The notes: generated by a model from the sequence alone, not told the origin. A DNA stretch of 64,000 nt from Flaccisagitta enflata (GCA_965153355.1 OZ231127.1:29698001-29762000); one strand, 5' to 3'. Shown: positions 17,843 to 31,825, numbered from the stretch's first letter. Translations and numbers: made by a program.

Positions 17843-17843
<1 letters not shown>
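16295..17843. other. Unique intron sequence
   Basis: AT-rich, with short GA runs at 17,082-17,102 and 17,181-17,192. No exon, RNA gene or element boundary recognised. Confidence 0.5.
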
Positions 17844-17897
<54 letters not shown>

Positions 17898-18001
17898 ATC
17901 GAGTACGTTTGACCCGCGTGGCGTAATTTAGGCCGCGGTCGATAATCAGTGTGCTTTGCTTTGCATTGCAGGGAAAACGGAAAAATAAGAGGTGAAAGAT
18001 C

Positions 18002-18046
<45 letters not shown>

Positions 18047-18065
18047 AGACAGACAGACAGACAGA
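17844..18065. repeat. Two (GA)n arrays, second ending in (CAGA)n
   Basis: GA at 17,844-17,895 and 18,006-18,044, then CAGA units to about 18,065. Confidence 0.93.
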
Positions 18066-19117
18066 TAGACAAATCGAAATACATAAGTGAATAGACAAAT
18101 AACCAGTATGATTCCTTTTCTCTCATAAGTGAATAGATAATAGGAAAACGATGATAAAAATGCAACAAATAAAAATGATAAAAATCAACTTCCAATATGC
18201 TCAGAATAAAAAGACGGAGCTAAGACGGACGATACTCAATAAGCACAGATCCAGATTCTGGATTCCTCCAATGACTTTGCATGACCCAAGGACGATTCCT
18301 TAATATCATTGCAAAGCTTATTGGACCTAAAGCAGATCAGGGTTTATTGACATTATAAGACAGAATAGCCTCATCAAAAGTAAATCGGAACTTCTTTTGG
18401 TCCTCAAAAGACATATCAAAACAAGGGCAATTCCCATTGTACAGAATCATGATTCCGATTTGATGACTTGAGCAGCAAAAAAAAAAGACTTCTTATAAAC
18501 GATTCCTTCAACTTCAAGTGCAAGGACGAAAAACAAAGATCGAAGAATGAGCAATGAAAGGGCAAAAGGACGAATCATGATCATGACGTAACACACAAAA
18601 AAAAACCTCTCTCAAGGCCGAGACAGGTTCTTTACACGAAGAGTAGTGGTCATTGACATCGCTTTAGAACTTCCCAAAAAAAATCGACGATCTGAGTTCT
18701 CTTTTTTTTCGTGTCCAAAGAATGTGATTTGTCAAATTTTTAGACAGCGTTAATAATTCAAAGTAAAGACCATTGAGATCATTGACCGAGGCTTTGTATC
18801 TTTGACATGAACGGAGTTTGGGTCAAAAAGCGACATGTCAAGACTTTCAGTTGATATCTGCAGCGCGTCTTAAAAACGCTCGACGTGAACAAGTCGAAAC
18901 AAACAATAGGGGAGAGTGCAGCATAGCAAAGAAAGAGTAATGCAAAACAAAGTTTTCTCACATGAAGCATGGAAAAGTCAAGTCTGTTGAATGTACGGAT
19001 TCACCGATTGCCCAATGATCCAGATCGCACCATCAAATCTGAATGGTGCAAGCCCCAAGAATTACCTAAAATCGAGAAAGTAACAGTTACTGGGGCAATG
19101 CAAACGCGCACCTTTTT
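18066..19117. other. Unique intron sequence
   Basis: AT-rich sequence without recognisable coding, RNA or repeat features. Confidence 0.5.
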
Positions 19118-19681
19118 ACGTACAGTAGATCTCGTCTAGACTTGAGATAGCGGGGGCAAGCATTGTAGATTAACAAATGAAGCCAGGGAATTGATATTTG
19201 GAACATAGACTAATAAAATGATGCTTTATTACCCATGATAGTTGGTTGCCATGGAAACGCATTTCCATGTATTTACGCTAAAGTATCAATATTTTGAGAA
19301 ATTTTTTGAGGGAACATTGCTTAAAATCAAATTTGCTACAACTTTCCCACAGTATGTTCTGTAAGAATGTCGCTCGTTTAGCGGTTGCTAGGGGTTGTCA
19401 CACATGGATATGCTCCTGCAGCGGCCAACAAGCGTGTTCTTACAAACATACTGGAAAGATAACAATTTAATTCTAAGCAATGTTCCTCAGAACTAAAAAT
19501 GTGATATTTTAGCATAAATACATGGAAATGCATTTCCATGGCAACCAAGTATCATGGGGAATAAATCATTCCTTTATTAATTTTATTAATTTATATTCCA
19601 ACTATCAGCCCTCTAGTTTCATTTGTTCTTCCATAGTGCTTGCCCCCGTTATCTCAAGTCTAGACGAGATCTACTGTACGT
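19118..19681. mobile_element. 564-bp hairpin MITE, Tc1/mariner-like ends
   Basis: The ends are ACGTACAGTAGATCTCGTCT and its inverse AGACGAGATCTACTGTACGT. The similarity continues inward for about 260 bp per arm, leaving a small loop near 19,390-19,425. TA at the CAGTAG border suggests TA target duplication. Each arm carries an X-box-like palindrome, GTTGCCATGGAAAC at 19,245-19,258 and its inverse at 19,532-19,545. No transposase frame. Confidence 0.8.
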
Positions 19682-19953
19682 GGTACGCGCAGGTGTGCCG
19701 TTTAGGTGGTAAAGGCGTGCCTATATAAACAGTCTCATAAATCCCTTGACAGCCTGACAATTGACAAAGGAATTCTCGTGCTCTGTTGCGTAGTTCGCTT
19801 TAAAGCGAGCTTGAAATTAATGGCCTTTTAAGTTTTGGAAGTTTTTGGTTATAAGAGTTTTGGCTCAGATCAATGACCCGAAACATTTTAAGACATACCC
19901 GATATTTCGTTGACGAACCTGAAAGAATTGAATTTCTGAATGTAGACTCTCTC

Positions 19954-19955
<2 letters not shown>

Positions 19956-20048
<93 letters not shown>
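19956..20048. repeat. (CT)46 microsatellite
   Basis: Pure CT except one early interruption. Confidence 0.97.
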
Positions 20049-20052
<4 letters not shown>

Positions 20053-20397
20053 GAGCGTCAAACGAGATCAATGGACTTTATTCCGCTGGTAAAAAATAAA
20101 AGAATCATGCAAAGACTGCTAAAGACTGCGCAATGGGTAGATGGCAATTACTATCAGCAGGAGCACAAATACAAGAAATAGACCGCATTATCATGAATTG
20201 CTTTTAAGTAAATGTTTGTGTTAAAGTGCATTGCGGTCAATTCCTCCATTTTCTTTGTCCAAACATTTGTTGCAGCTTTTTTCTAGTTCAAATCACTCGT
20301 AAAAAAAAAGGAATGAAAAAGCGTGAAAAAATAGAACAAGATTGCAGTAAGTAGAAACAGTGGAATTGGGTGGGTGAGAGAGAATCAAAGCAAAAAA

Positions 20398-20498
20398 AAG
20401 AGAGAAAGAAAGGAAGAAAGGAAAAAAGAAAGAAGGAAAGAAAGAGGGAAAGAAGAAAGAAAGAGAGAAAGAGAGGAAGAGAGGAAGAATGAAAAAGA

Positions 20499-20592
<94 letters not shown>

Positions 20593-20700
20593 ATAAGAGA
20601 AAGCATGAAAGCATAAAAGCAAGAGAGAAGAAAAGAAAGAGAAAAAGAAAGAAATCAATCAATAAAGGATGAAAGAAAGAAAGAAAGAAAGAAAGAAGGA

Positions 20701-20732
<32 letters not shown>

Positions 20733-20785
20733 AGGAAGGAAAGAAAGAAAAAGAGAAATTAAGAAAGAAAGAAAGAAAGAAAGAG

Positions 20786-20840
<55 letters not shown>

Positions 20841-20844
20841 AGAC
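20398..20844. repeat. (GAAA)n compound microsatellite, about 450 bp
   Basis: GAAA/GGAA/GAGA units with a short unique break near 20,600-20,670. Both strands are open for long stretches only because the repeat lacks stops. Confidence 0.95.
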
Positions 20845-22357
20845 AGAAAGGAAGAGAGGTTTGAAAAAAATAAGAAGGGCGTCGTGGTCCAAATCAGATG
20901 GCAACTGGCTCTGTTGTTTTTTCCATCTTGATCATGAAAGTAGGTTTTTTCTCTCTTTTCATTCAAAATTTCATATCAAGATGGACAAGAGAGCGCAAAA
21001 AATGGACCAAGAGTGAAAAAATAAAAAAAAACTCGGACGCGCAATTTCTGTTAAAAAAAAAGGGTTTAAATCGGCCTGAAATTTGAATGAGATCTCGTTC
21101 TTGTTAACCCATTTTCACGGGGACGATAAGGAAGAAGCATTGTTAAATGAAAATGACCTTCAACACGCCTGATAGATTTTCACGACAAGCTCGCAATGAT
21201 GAAGAAGAAGAGAAAGAAGAAGCAAAATTCTTTCCTGTCCTAGCTTTTTGGGGGCTTTTGGACGGGAAACCGAGAAAGAGAGAGAGAGAGAAAGGGAGAG
21301 ATAGGTTAAAAACTGACTTGGTATAAAAACGTTTGAATTTTAAATTAAAACTGGGACAGAAAAACCACTTCCTTTTCGTTTCCATTTGCCAAAAGGGAAT
21401 TTTTTTGCCCGGCGGATGAAGCGGATGAATGAAGAGAGAGAGAGAGAGAGAGAGAGACCGACTGGCAGACATGGAGAGACAGACGGAGCCAGACAGGCAG
21501 ACAGAGACAGGCAGACAGATAAAAACACACAGATAGACAGACAGACAGGGATGGAGATAAAAAGTCAACGAAGACATTGGCCAATATGAATGAGCTGAAA
21601 AAGACACAGAAACATGATCAAGAAGAAGCCTATGAAGACAAAGAAAGGAACATGAGAATGGACATTAGAGAGTACGGGCGTGACGTTGCAAATAGAATGT
21701 AGTTATGAAAATAAGGACATGAACATTTAGAAGAAGAGACGAATGTTAAGTGATAGATGAACGGAATAAAATCAAAGACAGAGAGAAATAGACAGAGAGG
21801 CTGATAGAGACAAAGGGAGAGAGACAGAGAGACGGAGATAGAAATTCAAGGAGAAAAATCGGCTCCACTTCTTTTCCTATTCGCTCCATTTCCCACTTTG
21901 ACCTTCTATTTCTCTCTTTTCCTCTTTTTTTTTCTCTCTCTCTCTCTTTTTCTTTGTCTCCGCTCCGTTTTCTCATCTCCAGATTTCTAACGTTCATTTG
22001 CACACACCCACACGCACGGGCAACGTACACGTGCGCTATTGCCTATTCCCATTTGTGCCAAGGCGTGATGCATGCACGAGCATAAAGCGCGGATTTGTAC
22101 ATGTGCATAATTTTATCTAAACATTCTGCAATAGTCATACATTTTCATACTCCACGTGGCCGAACGATGTATGGCTACTCGTACGCACACAAATGCACAC
22201 CCACGCGCTTGATAATAGACACAGATGCATTTTATTTCCACTGAAACACTTACTCGCAAGATGACGTATACAATTTGAAAGCCGGCCCTGCCAATACACT
22301 TTGTCCCTCAGACTTACAATGACGACGAACGTTTCGCGACTTTGTATACACAGTAAA

Positions 22358-22360
<3 letters not shown>
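20845..22360. other. Intron sequence with short GA/CAGA runs
   Basis: Unique sequence plus a compound GA and (CAGA)n run at 21,432-21,550 and purine-rich stretches to 21,850. No exon or RNA gene recognised. Confidence 0.5.
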
Positions 22361-22545
<185 letters not shown>

Positions 22546-22986
22546 TCTTCACGGGCGTTACGGCGAAGCGCACTTGAGTGCGCACAGAAAGTGACTCACT
22601 ATGAGACTATTTTTTTCAGAATGATCCAACGAATACTTAATCATCGTTGATTAAATGATTTTCCACACTCTCGGTCTTTGACGGTGATTGGCTAATTGCA
22701 TTTGCCGACTTGCGACTTTGCACTCAACATTAACACTTTTTTTGTATTTTTTTTCCAAATCGTTCTTTGTTTTAGTGACTTGCCCTCCACGCGTTCGTCT
22801 GGAGATTATACTTTATATACAAGGATTGAAATAAAAGTTGAGTAATCGAATTTAAAGAGCTGGGAGTTGCGTGCCCTCGATTTCCTCTCAAGGCCGTTCA
22901 CCCCAGCCAAGACTCGTCGACAAGAGAAAGAGTTGAACGACCTTGCTTAACTCCGAGAGCTCAGACAATGAGAGAGAGACCGCATA

Positions 22987-23209
<223 letters not shown>

Positions 23210-23481
23210 TTCTATACTGACCTTGGAGCAAGAAACCAAATCATTTTCCATTTTTAATGAATAACTCTCAGCGATTTCTCTTTTAATACTTTTTTAACGG
23301 CGCTCTATTCTGTTGTGTTGAGTGCGTGTGCGTTGTCTCTCCTTTCTTTCGATGAGGTGATAGAGTCAGTTGCGTGTTATAAGACAAGAATCTTTTCGGG
23401 TTACGTAACGTGTAATTATGAGTCATGCCTGCGAGGGGAGGAAAAAGATTTAGTCTAGTTGAGTGCGCAAGTTAGTTCATA

Positions 23482-23910
23482 ATACACGCTTTTCTTTTTA
23501 AAAGAACACTGTTTATAAGAACATCAGCCTCAGATTTGGCCAAAAAATAAGAACAACTTAAGAACATGCTGAGCCTCAGATTTGAAGATAAGAAAAAAAA
23601 GTTTACAAAAAAGTAGTAAAATTAGTTGAAAAACCCTGAATGATGGATATTTTGATAATGCTTCCTAAAATGATAATTCATTATTTATTGAATATTAGTC
23701 TTATATTTCTTTTTTTCAATGAAAATGTTTTTTTTTATAATTGCTTAAAAAAAACAACTTTTATATATATATAGATATATAATTAAAGAGATTATCTAAT
23801 TCAAAAATAAGAACATGTTAAGAACGCTTGAGCCTCAAAAAAAGGCTGAAAATAAGAACGCTGAGGCTGACTTTAAAAATCCATGTTCTTATAAAATGAA
23901 AAGCGTGTAT
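23482..23910. mobile_element. Hairpin MITE with CACGCTTTTC ends
   Basis: The left end ATACACGCTTTTCTTTTTA and right end AAAATGAAAAGCGTGTAT are inverted. Inside, AAGAACATnnnnCAGCCTCAG-type blocks recur in both orientations. TA borders both ends. About 430 bp, no coding capacity. Confidence 0.7.
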
Positions 23911-23949
23911 CAGTCCCTCTGCATTCTGTTCGTCTGTCCGTCTATGTCA

Positions 23950-24130
23950 TTTTTAGTCGCGTGCTACGCGACTCTACACCCCGCTTTGTCGGTCCGTCGG
24001 TCCGTCCGTCACTCTTTACTTTTTTTGCGGTCTTTGGCCTCACTGCTACTGCCCAAATGATCAAATGACCTCAAATACGGCCCCTACCCAGCCGCACGCG
24101 ACTTGGGTAGCCGTGTATCCGGCCTCGTTT
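23950..24130 (-). mobile_element. HINE/pearl-like element, 181-bp copy
   Basis: The hairpin AGTCGCGTGCTACGCGACT is at the left, followed by CACCCCGCTTTGTCGGTCCG and a short (GTCC)n tract. The core has GCGGTCTTTGGCCTCACTGC. The 5' end at right reads GCACGCGACTTGGGTAGCCG and TATCCGGCCTCG. It is very similar to 16,065-16,294 with a shorter tetranucleotide tract. Confidence 0.75.
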
Positions 24131-24558
24131 CCTCGCCAGCGGTTTTTTGCTCTCGGCGATTCTCATATATGGCTGACGTTGTACAAATGGTGAGATGAAA
24201 AGGATGGAAGTCACTGAAACAACGCAATAGAGGCCTTTTACTCGATATTATCGAGAATTTGCTCAACGCCCCATTTAGAAATGACAATTGGGCAAGAATG
24301 TTAAAGAAAAAGAAAAGGATCAAGATCAAGAATTTGGGTGAGAGTCAGATGGACAGTTCTGGAAATGCCCAATACATGAGATCACTGTTACCCCGGGTTT
24401 TTACACCAAACCAACAAGTAGGAGTAGAAATCCGACGATCCGGACCACCGTGGAGATTTTGTCAAGCAATTTTGCCTATAAAAGATATCCCCTCAATTTT
24501 CGACCTACATTCACCGCTTAAGTAATGAGACATTACGTTGATCATTCGAGTTTTTGAA

Positions 24559-25455
<897 letters not shown>

Positions 25456-25600
25456 TTTCTTTTTCTTTTTCTTTTTCTTTTTCTTTTTCTTTTTCTTTTT
25501 CTTTTTCTTTTTCTTTTTCTTTTTCTTTTTCTTTTTCTTTTTTTTTTCTTCTTCATCTTCTTCTTCTTCTTCATCATATTCTTCTTCTTCTTCAACTCCT
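25456..25600. repeat. (TTTTTC)n hexanucleotide array then (CTT)n
   Basis: Near-perfect TTTTTC units to about 25,541, then CTTCTT units. Confidence 0.95.
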
Positions 25601-27099
25601 CCATCTTCCCCTAGTACCCGCCCCCCCCGGTTTTTCTCCTCGCAAATCAATTCCCCCAGTTTCTCCATTTGGGGTTGGACCGAAATCAGCCTTGAACCAA
25701 GGGTCGCACGAAAACAAGGCGATAGATTATAAATACCGAAGGTTTTGGGATTCTCTTTCTGCCCGATTGCCCGGATCACAAGAAACCAGATCAACTCCGA
25801 GTGAATCCGCGTACAGTAAACTACGGCTAACTACCGCAATAACGAATCGCGTGGATTTTTTAATTTATGTTCAGAAAAAAGTTTCTAAAGATTTTGTCAA
25901 TGATTTCCGTTTTAAATAGATTTCTGTATCGTGAGGTCTCTTGTATGTACCCTTTCTACTGCAGGTGGTACAGTAAAGGTTGAGTGGTATAGGCAAACAT
26001 AACTCCAAATTTAACTTCTGAAAAATTTCTTGATCAATAGCAATAGCAGACCCTTTTTGTCAGGCTTCACTGTATGAGGTAGATGAGCCTTGAATCTGTC
26101 CCAGATTTGTGGGATTTTTGAAAAGTGGGTGAAGAATGTTGTAGAAATCGAGTTGTCCGGATTCAACCTAGAAAAGTGGCCTTCGCCCAAAAATTTTCGA
26201 TGGTCAAATCTTTGAAAATCTGCATCCGATTTGTTGAGAGTTGACAGAAACTTGTCAGAAATCATCAAAACAATTTTCGATCTCCGGAAGAGTTCATCCC
26301 CGAAACTAGGCCGCGGCCTGATAACGTCGATAAGTTTTAACCGATATTTGGGTGAATTTTGACCGATATTTTGATATCTGGCAAATTATGTCAACAACGT
26401 CAACGTTGGTCCAACCTCTTTTGCGTTGGAAATTTGACCAATAAATATGACGAATAAAATAGAAGTCTGCGAGGGCTAACAAGGTCATTACATTTCACGC
26501 TTCAAGAAATGAGATAATTTCTCGTTTCCCTCTTTTTGAGGCCAACCTCATCTGCTGCGTATTTGTGCATGATGTATGAAATGTACACCGCTGAACCGAC
26601 ATTTCCGCCGTTCAGGGACTTCTAAAGGAAGCGACTATGATTTCCATTTCTTTCCCTGCCCCCCTCCCCCTTTCATTCCCTACCAATCGAGCATCCTCAT
26701 CCCACCCCTGTTTATACCCACATCAAAATTCTATAATTTCTACCTCCACTTTACCTTCTACCTATGCCCACTTTGCACTTAAACTCGCATTCCCTTTACA
26801 GTTAACATCATTCTTTAACCCCTAACAACCCCCCCCCTACCATACTGTTTCTACCACGACCCCTTGGCCCTTTCCACACCGATCCCACAAGAGAATGGAA
26901 TCCAATGACCCTTTACTCCTCTCCACGGCCAGTCGGCGACACTAGTTCTCCAGCCCCAATCAAGCCAATCTCCCTCCCTGACAGTCCCCCCCCTCTTCCC
27001 CTCTTCCTCATCATCGACCGCCTCGGGAAGGACTTCCATCCTTTTAATGCTTCGAACGCCGCAAGAACGTCATTGAGTACCGGTCGCTTGCCTCCACTT
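25601..27099. other. Unique intron sequence
   Basis: No recognised exon or RNA gene. C-rich, purine-poor sequence from about 26,650 to 27,060. Confidence 0.5.
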
Positions 27100-27215
27100 C
27101 TTCCTCCACTTCTTCCTCCGCTTCTTCCTCCGCTTCTTCCTCCGCTTCTTCCTCCACTTCTTCCTCCTCTTCTTCCTCTTCTTCCTCCTTTTCTCCCTCT
27201 TCCCCCGCCTCCTTC
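27100..27215. repeat. CTTCCTCC(A/G) tandem repeat
   Basis: About a dozen 9-bp units of CTTCTTCCTCCGCTTCTTC type. Pro/Leu frames through it are repeat translation. Confidence 0.9.
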
Positions 27216-27479
27216 CCTTCCTCCTCGACGTCCCAGCATCCTTGGGGAAGGTCAATCCTCTCTTTCCTCCTTATCTTCTTTTCTCTTTCTTTTTTTCTTT
27301 CATCCACTCATGTTTATTTTAAACTGCTTAGAGTACTTTCTCTGTCTTTTTTTCTCTCTCTCGTTATGATTTTTTTTCTTAACATTCTCTATATGTCTGT
27401 CGGTCTGTAAGGCTGGCTGCCTTTTGTATACAAGCTTTGTGTATTTGTCTCTTTATCTGTCTGTCTGACTGTCTCTCTG

Positions 27480-27487
<8 letters not shown>

Positions 27488-27557
<70 letters not shown>
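27488..27557. repeat. (CT)35 microsatellite
   Basis: Pure CT, preceded by TGTC/TCTG units. Confidence 0.96.
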
Positions 27558-27562
<5 letters not shown>

Positions 27563-28527
27563 ACAGACACATATGAAGGACAAGGACACATATGAACATA
27601 CACGTCTACAGCAAATACGTTTACACGCACACACGCTTACACCTTACACGCACACAGCACAGAGACGCAATTGCAAAAGAGAGTCTGGCATACTCATCTA
27701 CTTGAAGGAAAAAAAAACCTCTTCTTCTTCATTGGCCACGAGCGTAAAAAAAGTAATCATGAAAGCCAACGATTTAAATGCTGCCAACCATTTAGAAAAC
27801 TTACGATAAACATTTAGAAGAAGTTAGTCTTTAGAGTCTCTTAGACTCCCAGAACCATTTGGAGTCGATGCCATTTGTGAGCATCAACGACTAAGCTAGT
27901 TTTTTTTTCTCTAATTTGAAAGGACAAAAAAGAAAAAGAAAAAAAAATTCAACTGCATGTCGTATACGAATACTTTGCATCTGTAATAACTATTGATCAT
28001 TTCAGAAAAACTGACAATCTTAATCAAAACAAACATGTGTCAAAGTATTAAAAGTTACCTGATTGATCTGAAATAATCACTTTTATTTTTTGTAAAAGAT
28101 AACTTTAAGGTTAATAAGCACAAAACGCAAAAAGAAAACTAGTGCTTTTATGTTCCTCTAAAAATGATAAATTCTGTTTTTGTGAGAAATTATGATGATG
28201 CTGTTTAAACACTTTAAAGCACTGTTTCAGGGATCAGGAGTTTTCTGCAATGCAATATTTATCTGTGGACTCTCGTAAACCAGAAAACATGAAACTGATT
28301 TAGTGAGAGTGCAAATAGCGATGACCAGAGTTAGTGAGAAACGGAAAGAGAAAAGGAAAAGATAAAGAAAGAAAGAGGGAATGAAAGAAACCAAGAAAGA
28401 GAGAATGAAAGAAACTAAGAAAGAGAATGAAAGACAAGATAAAAAGAAAAGGATTCAATGAAAGAGAAAACAAACAGGCAGATAGATTATTATATCATGT
28501 GGAACTAGTCATCCAAGGATCGCACAT
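27558..28527. other. Unique intron sequence
   Basis: AT-rich; purine-rich GAAAGA units at 28,340-28,460. No gene feature recognised. Confidence 0.5.
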
Positions 28528-29042
28528 GGTCAGCGGTACCCGATGCCCTGCTGGGAGTGATCCAGTGAAGGGGGGAATTTCCATACGTCCTGAGGAGGCA
28601 TATTTCTGGCAATAGATGACTGATTCAGGCCAAAGAAGGCATATTTGAAGGCTGATGGGCAGAATTGAGGCTATAAGAGTGGATTTGAGGTTTGGAGGGC
28701 AAATTTGAGCCACAGAGGGCTGATTTGATGCTTGGAGGCCTAATTGAAGGTCTGGAGGGCAGATCTGAGGTCTGTAGGTCAGATTTGAGGCGGGGGGGGG
28801 GGCTGATTTGAAGCCTAGAAGGCTGATTTGAGACCTGGAGGGCTAAATTAAGGGCTGGAAGGGCAAATTTGGGGCCTCGATGGCCAACGGGGGGGGGACG
28901 GAAGGACGGACGGACGGACGGACGGACGGACGGACGGACGGACGGACGGACGGACGGACGGACGGACGGACGGACGGACGGATGGACGTATGGAAATTCC
29001 CCCCTGTGTTCTACAGGACATCGGCCCTTTGGGGCCGCTGCC
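28528..29042. mobile_element. Family-B element with (GGAC)n tract and tandem core
   Basis: The left part has GGTCAGCGGTACCCGATG and GGGGGAATTTCCATACGTCC (28,569-28,588). About ten imperfect units of about 25 bp follow, of GGCTGATTTGAGGCCTGGAG type, then (GGAC)n at 28,898-28,980. After it comes the inverse GGACGTATGGAAATTCCCCC and the end CTGTGTTCTACAGGACATCG plus GGGGCCGCTGCC. The right end equals the perfect terminal repeat of the 40,824-41,520 element; the left end is a diverged version. Confidence 0.65.
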
Positions 29043-29609
29043 CAAAAAGCAAGAGACTAGCCTAAAAAGATAATGGGGGTCAAAAAAAGACATGGGGGAG
29101 GGGGGGGGGTAGATGTGGTTGAGTGGCAAAGAGACTTAAGGAAGATTGGGTATTGGTCAGCGAGGGGGAAGGAGGCAAAGAGGCTGGAGAGTGGCAAAAG
29201 CAGTAAAAAAGACAGGAGTGGCAATGGACTGAAAGGCGAGGAACAAAATCTAGACAAGGAAGCAGATTTGTGGTTAGCAAAGGATATGGCATAAGGAAAG
29301 GGTCAGTTCATAGTGGTGGTGGTGGTGGCGGGGGAGGGGAAATGGAATGGTCAGATATAGGTATTGAGGATGAGGAAGAGTAAGAAGAAAAGGAGGAAGA
29401 ATAACGAAACAGACTGGTAAGAGGCGCGTTTCTGTACTTGCAAGTCTTGCTGCAGGAGTGACCAAAAAAAGGAAATCCTTTGGCAGAGGAAGAAAAGCAG
29501 TTGAGCGAAAAGAAAAGGAGAGACGGAATGGTTTCGGCTTTGACCCATATAACCTTGACCCCAAGACGCAGACCAGAAAACGCCAATGACTTTCGCGAGC
29601 ACAAAATCT

Positions 29610-29610
<1 letters not shown>

Positions 29611-29683
<73 letters not shown>
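29611..29683. repeat. (CT)36 microsatellite
   Basis: Pure CT. Confidence 0.97.
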
Positions 29684-29686
<3 letters not shown>

Positions 29687-30015
29687 CTGTCTAACGAATG
29701 ATCCCGAGCTTACTTTCACTTGCACATTCTTTACTTTGTTCTTTCGTTCTTTTTGTCTTTTTTAGCCCTTCTTCCTCTCTTTTTTCTTTCACTGCTTTCT
29801 TCTACTTCTTCTGCTCTCTTATCTTTTTCGTTTTTTCTGCAGCTTCGTCCACTTCATTTTCTCTACTTGCCCTGAACACCCGCATGTAAGCAGTAATACT
29901 GTAATAGTGATAGTTATAGTGATAGTAGGAGTGTCCTTCTACTTTCTCAGTGTGTCTCACTTTCCCTCCCATCATTCCCATGCTCACGCACAAACACACA
30001 AAAAAAAACACAAGC

Positions 30016-30260
30016 ACGCAGCTTGGTCGCGCGCGCGCACACACGCATTTCTATTCCACACACGAAAGTGATGGGGTAATCGTTGGGTAAATCGCGAGTA
30101 TCCTTGGCTGGGCTTCATTCCCAAGGACAAAGTGTCAGGCACCCCGCCTCGCTCAGCTCGTGACGTCATAAGCAATCACTAGCTCTGGGAAAAACCATTT
30201 CAAAGACGTCGGGTCTCCCCCGCGCGCGCCGGCCCAATCCGGCCCATACCGCTCCCACCG
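30016..30260. promoter_or_regulatory. GC/CpG-rich island with a perfect CRE
   Basis: A short CpG-rich block amid AT-rich and simple-repeat sequence. TGACGTCA (CREB/ATF palindrome) is at 30,161-30,168. GACGTC, CGCGCGCG runs and CCAAT (within GGCCCAATCCGG, about 30,230) are nearby. It could be an intronic enhancer or internal promoter. Confidence 0.35.
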
Positions 30261-30296
30261 CTCCAATAATATCCTTCTAGGACTTTTTTTTCCCAT

Positions 30297-30641
<345 letters not shown>

Positions 30642-30701
30642 ATACCATGTTTAATTTGTTTAGGCTTGGTCCCACCAGAAGCAGTTATTGAAATAAACAT
30701 A

Positions 30702-30877
30702 CAGTAGGACCCCGCCTGATCGGTCCCATTGGGACTGAAGATTTTTCACCTTTATCTCAGGATAAACTTTAAAGAGAGGTGAAATCACATTAAAAACTAC
30801 CATTTGGGACCCCAAAATCTTGACCTTAATTGATGGGGAACCTTTAAAAGCGGGGCTGTCATTGCGGGGTTCCACTG
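30702..30877. mobile_element. 176-bp MITE, pogo/Tc1-like, TA-flanked
   Basis: Ends CAGTAGGACCCCGC and GCGGGGTTCCACTG form a terminal inverted repeat with two mismatches, bordered by TA on both sides (30,700-30,701 and 30,878-30,879). CAGTRGRACCCCGC-type ends with TA duplication are typical of pogo/Tc1-mariner derivatives. No coding capacity. Confidence 0.8.
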
Positions 30878-31284
30878 TACATAGAAAAGCAACCAAACTG
30901 CAACGCGGAAATACCAGGCGAGGATTTGCCAAGAAGATGCGATTGTAGACGCCGTTAAACACGCGCTATCACTATCAGCAAGTTATCAGGACCGCACCGG
31001 CGGCAATTTAAGAAACACTATGCGCCATTGATGATCAAATATGTGACGACTGAATTGTGGGTATTATTCTTGTTGCAAAAAAATAGCAACATGAATCCGC
31101 ACCAAAGTATAACTGACAAGGTCGAATACACAGCCCCCCTCCCCACCCTTTTGCGGATGATTGGGTATTTGGCAATGAAATATCCGATTGCAACCCTAAG
31201 TTGTTTCCAACAGACAGATGAACCAATACTGTAATGTTGAGAGTAGCATGCCCATATCTAAAAAACATCTGTTTTTGGCGTCCT

Positions 31285-31825
31285 TTGCTAACAGTGCCGC
31301 ATCTTGGCATCTAAGTTGCAAGTTTTTGACATCCATGGCCAACAATGCCACATCTTGGCATTACAACTAGAAACGCGCTCCAAGTTGCGAGTTTTTGGCG
31401 TCCTTGGCCAACAGAGCCGCATCTTGGCATTGTGATTAAAAACGTGCTTCGAGTTGCAAGTTTTTGGCATCCTTGGCCAACAGTGCCGCATCTTGGCATT
31501 ATGACTAGAAAAGCGCTTCGAGTTGCGAGTTTTTGGCGTCCTTGGTCAACAATGCCGCATCTTGGCATTATGACTAGAAACGCGCTCCGAGTTGCAAGTT
31601 TTGGCGTCCTTGGCCATCAGTGCCGCATCTTGGCATTATGACTACAAACGCGCTCTGAGTTGTGAGTTTTTGGCGTCTTTGGCCAACAGTGCTGCATCTT
31701 GGCATTATGACTAGTAACGCGCTCCAAGCTGCGAGTTTTTGGCGTCCTTGGCCAATAGTGCCGCATCTTGGCATTATGACTAGAAACGCGCGAGTTGCGA
31801 GTTTTTGGCGTCCTTGGCAAACGCC
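31285..31825. repeat. 69-bp tandem repeat, about 8 units
   Basis: Units contain TGCCGCATCTTGGCATTATG, ACTAGAAACGCGCTCCGAG and GCGAGTTTTTGGCGTCCTTG. Spacing of the GCATCTTGG block is 68-69 bp in the last five units. Because 69 is divisible by three, several frames stay open on both strands. The resulting Cys/His-containing frames are not evidence of a gene. Confidence 0.92.

Noticed and set aside
26905-27369. Pro/Leu-rich frame and its acidic antisense partner
   Set aside because: Both follow from the CTTCCTCC tandem repeat.
28898-28983. GGAC tandem array as a CRISPR-like array
   Set aside because: It is a pure tetranucleotide microsatellite with no spacers, in an animal genome.
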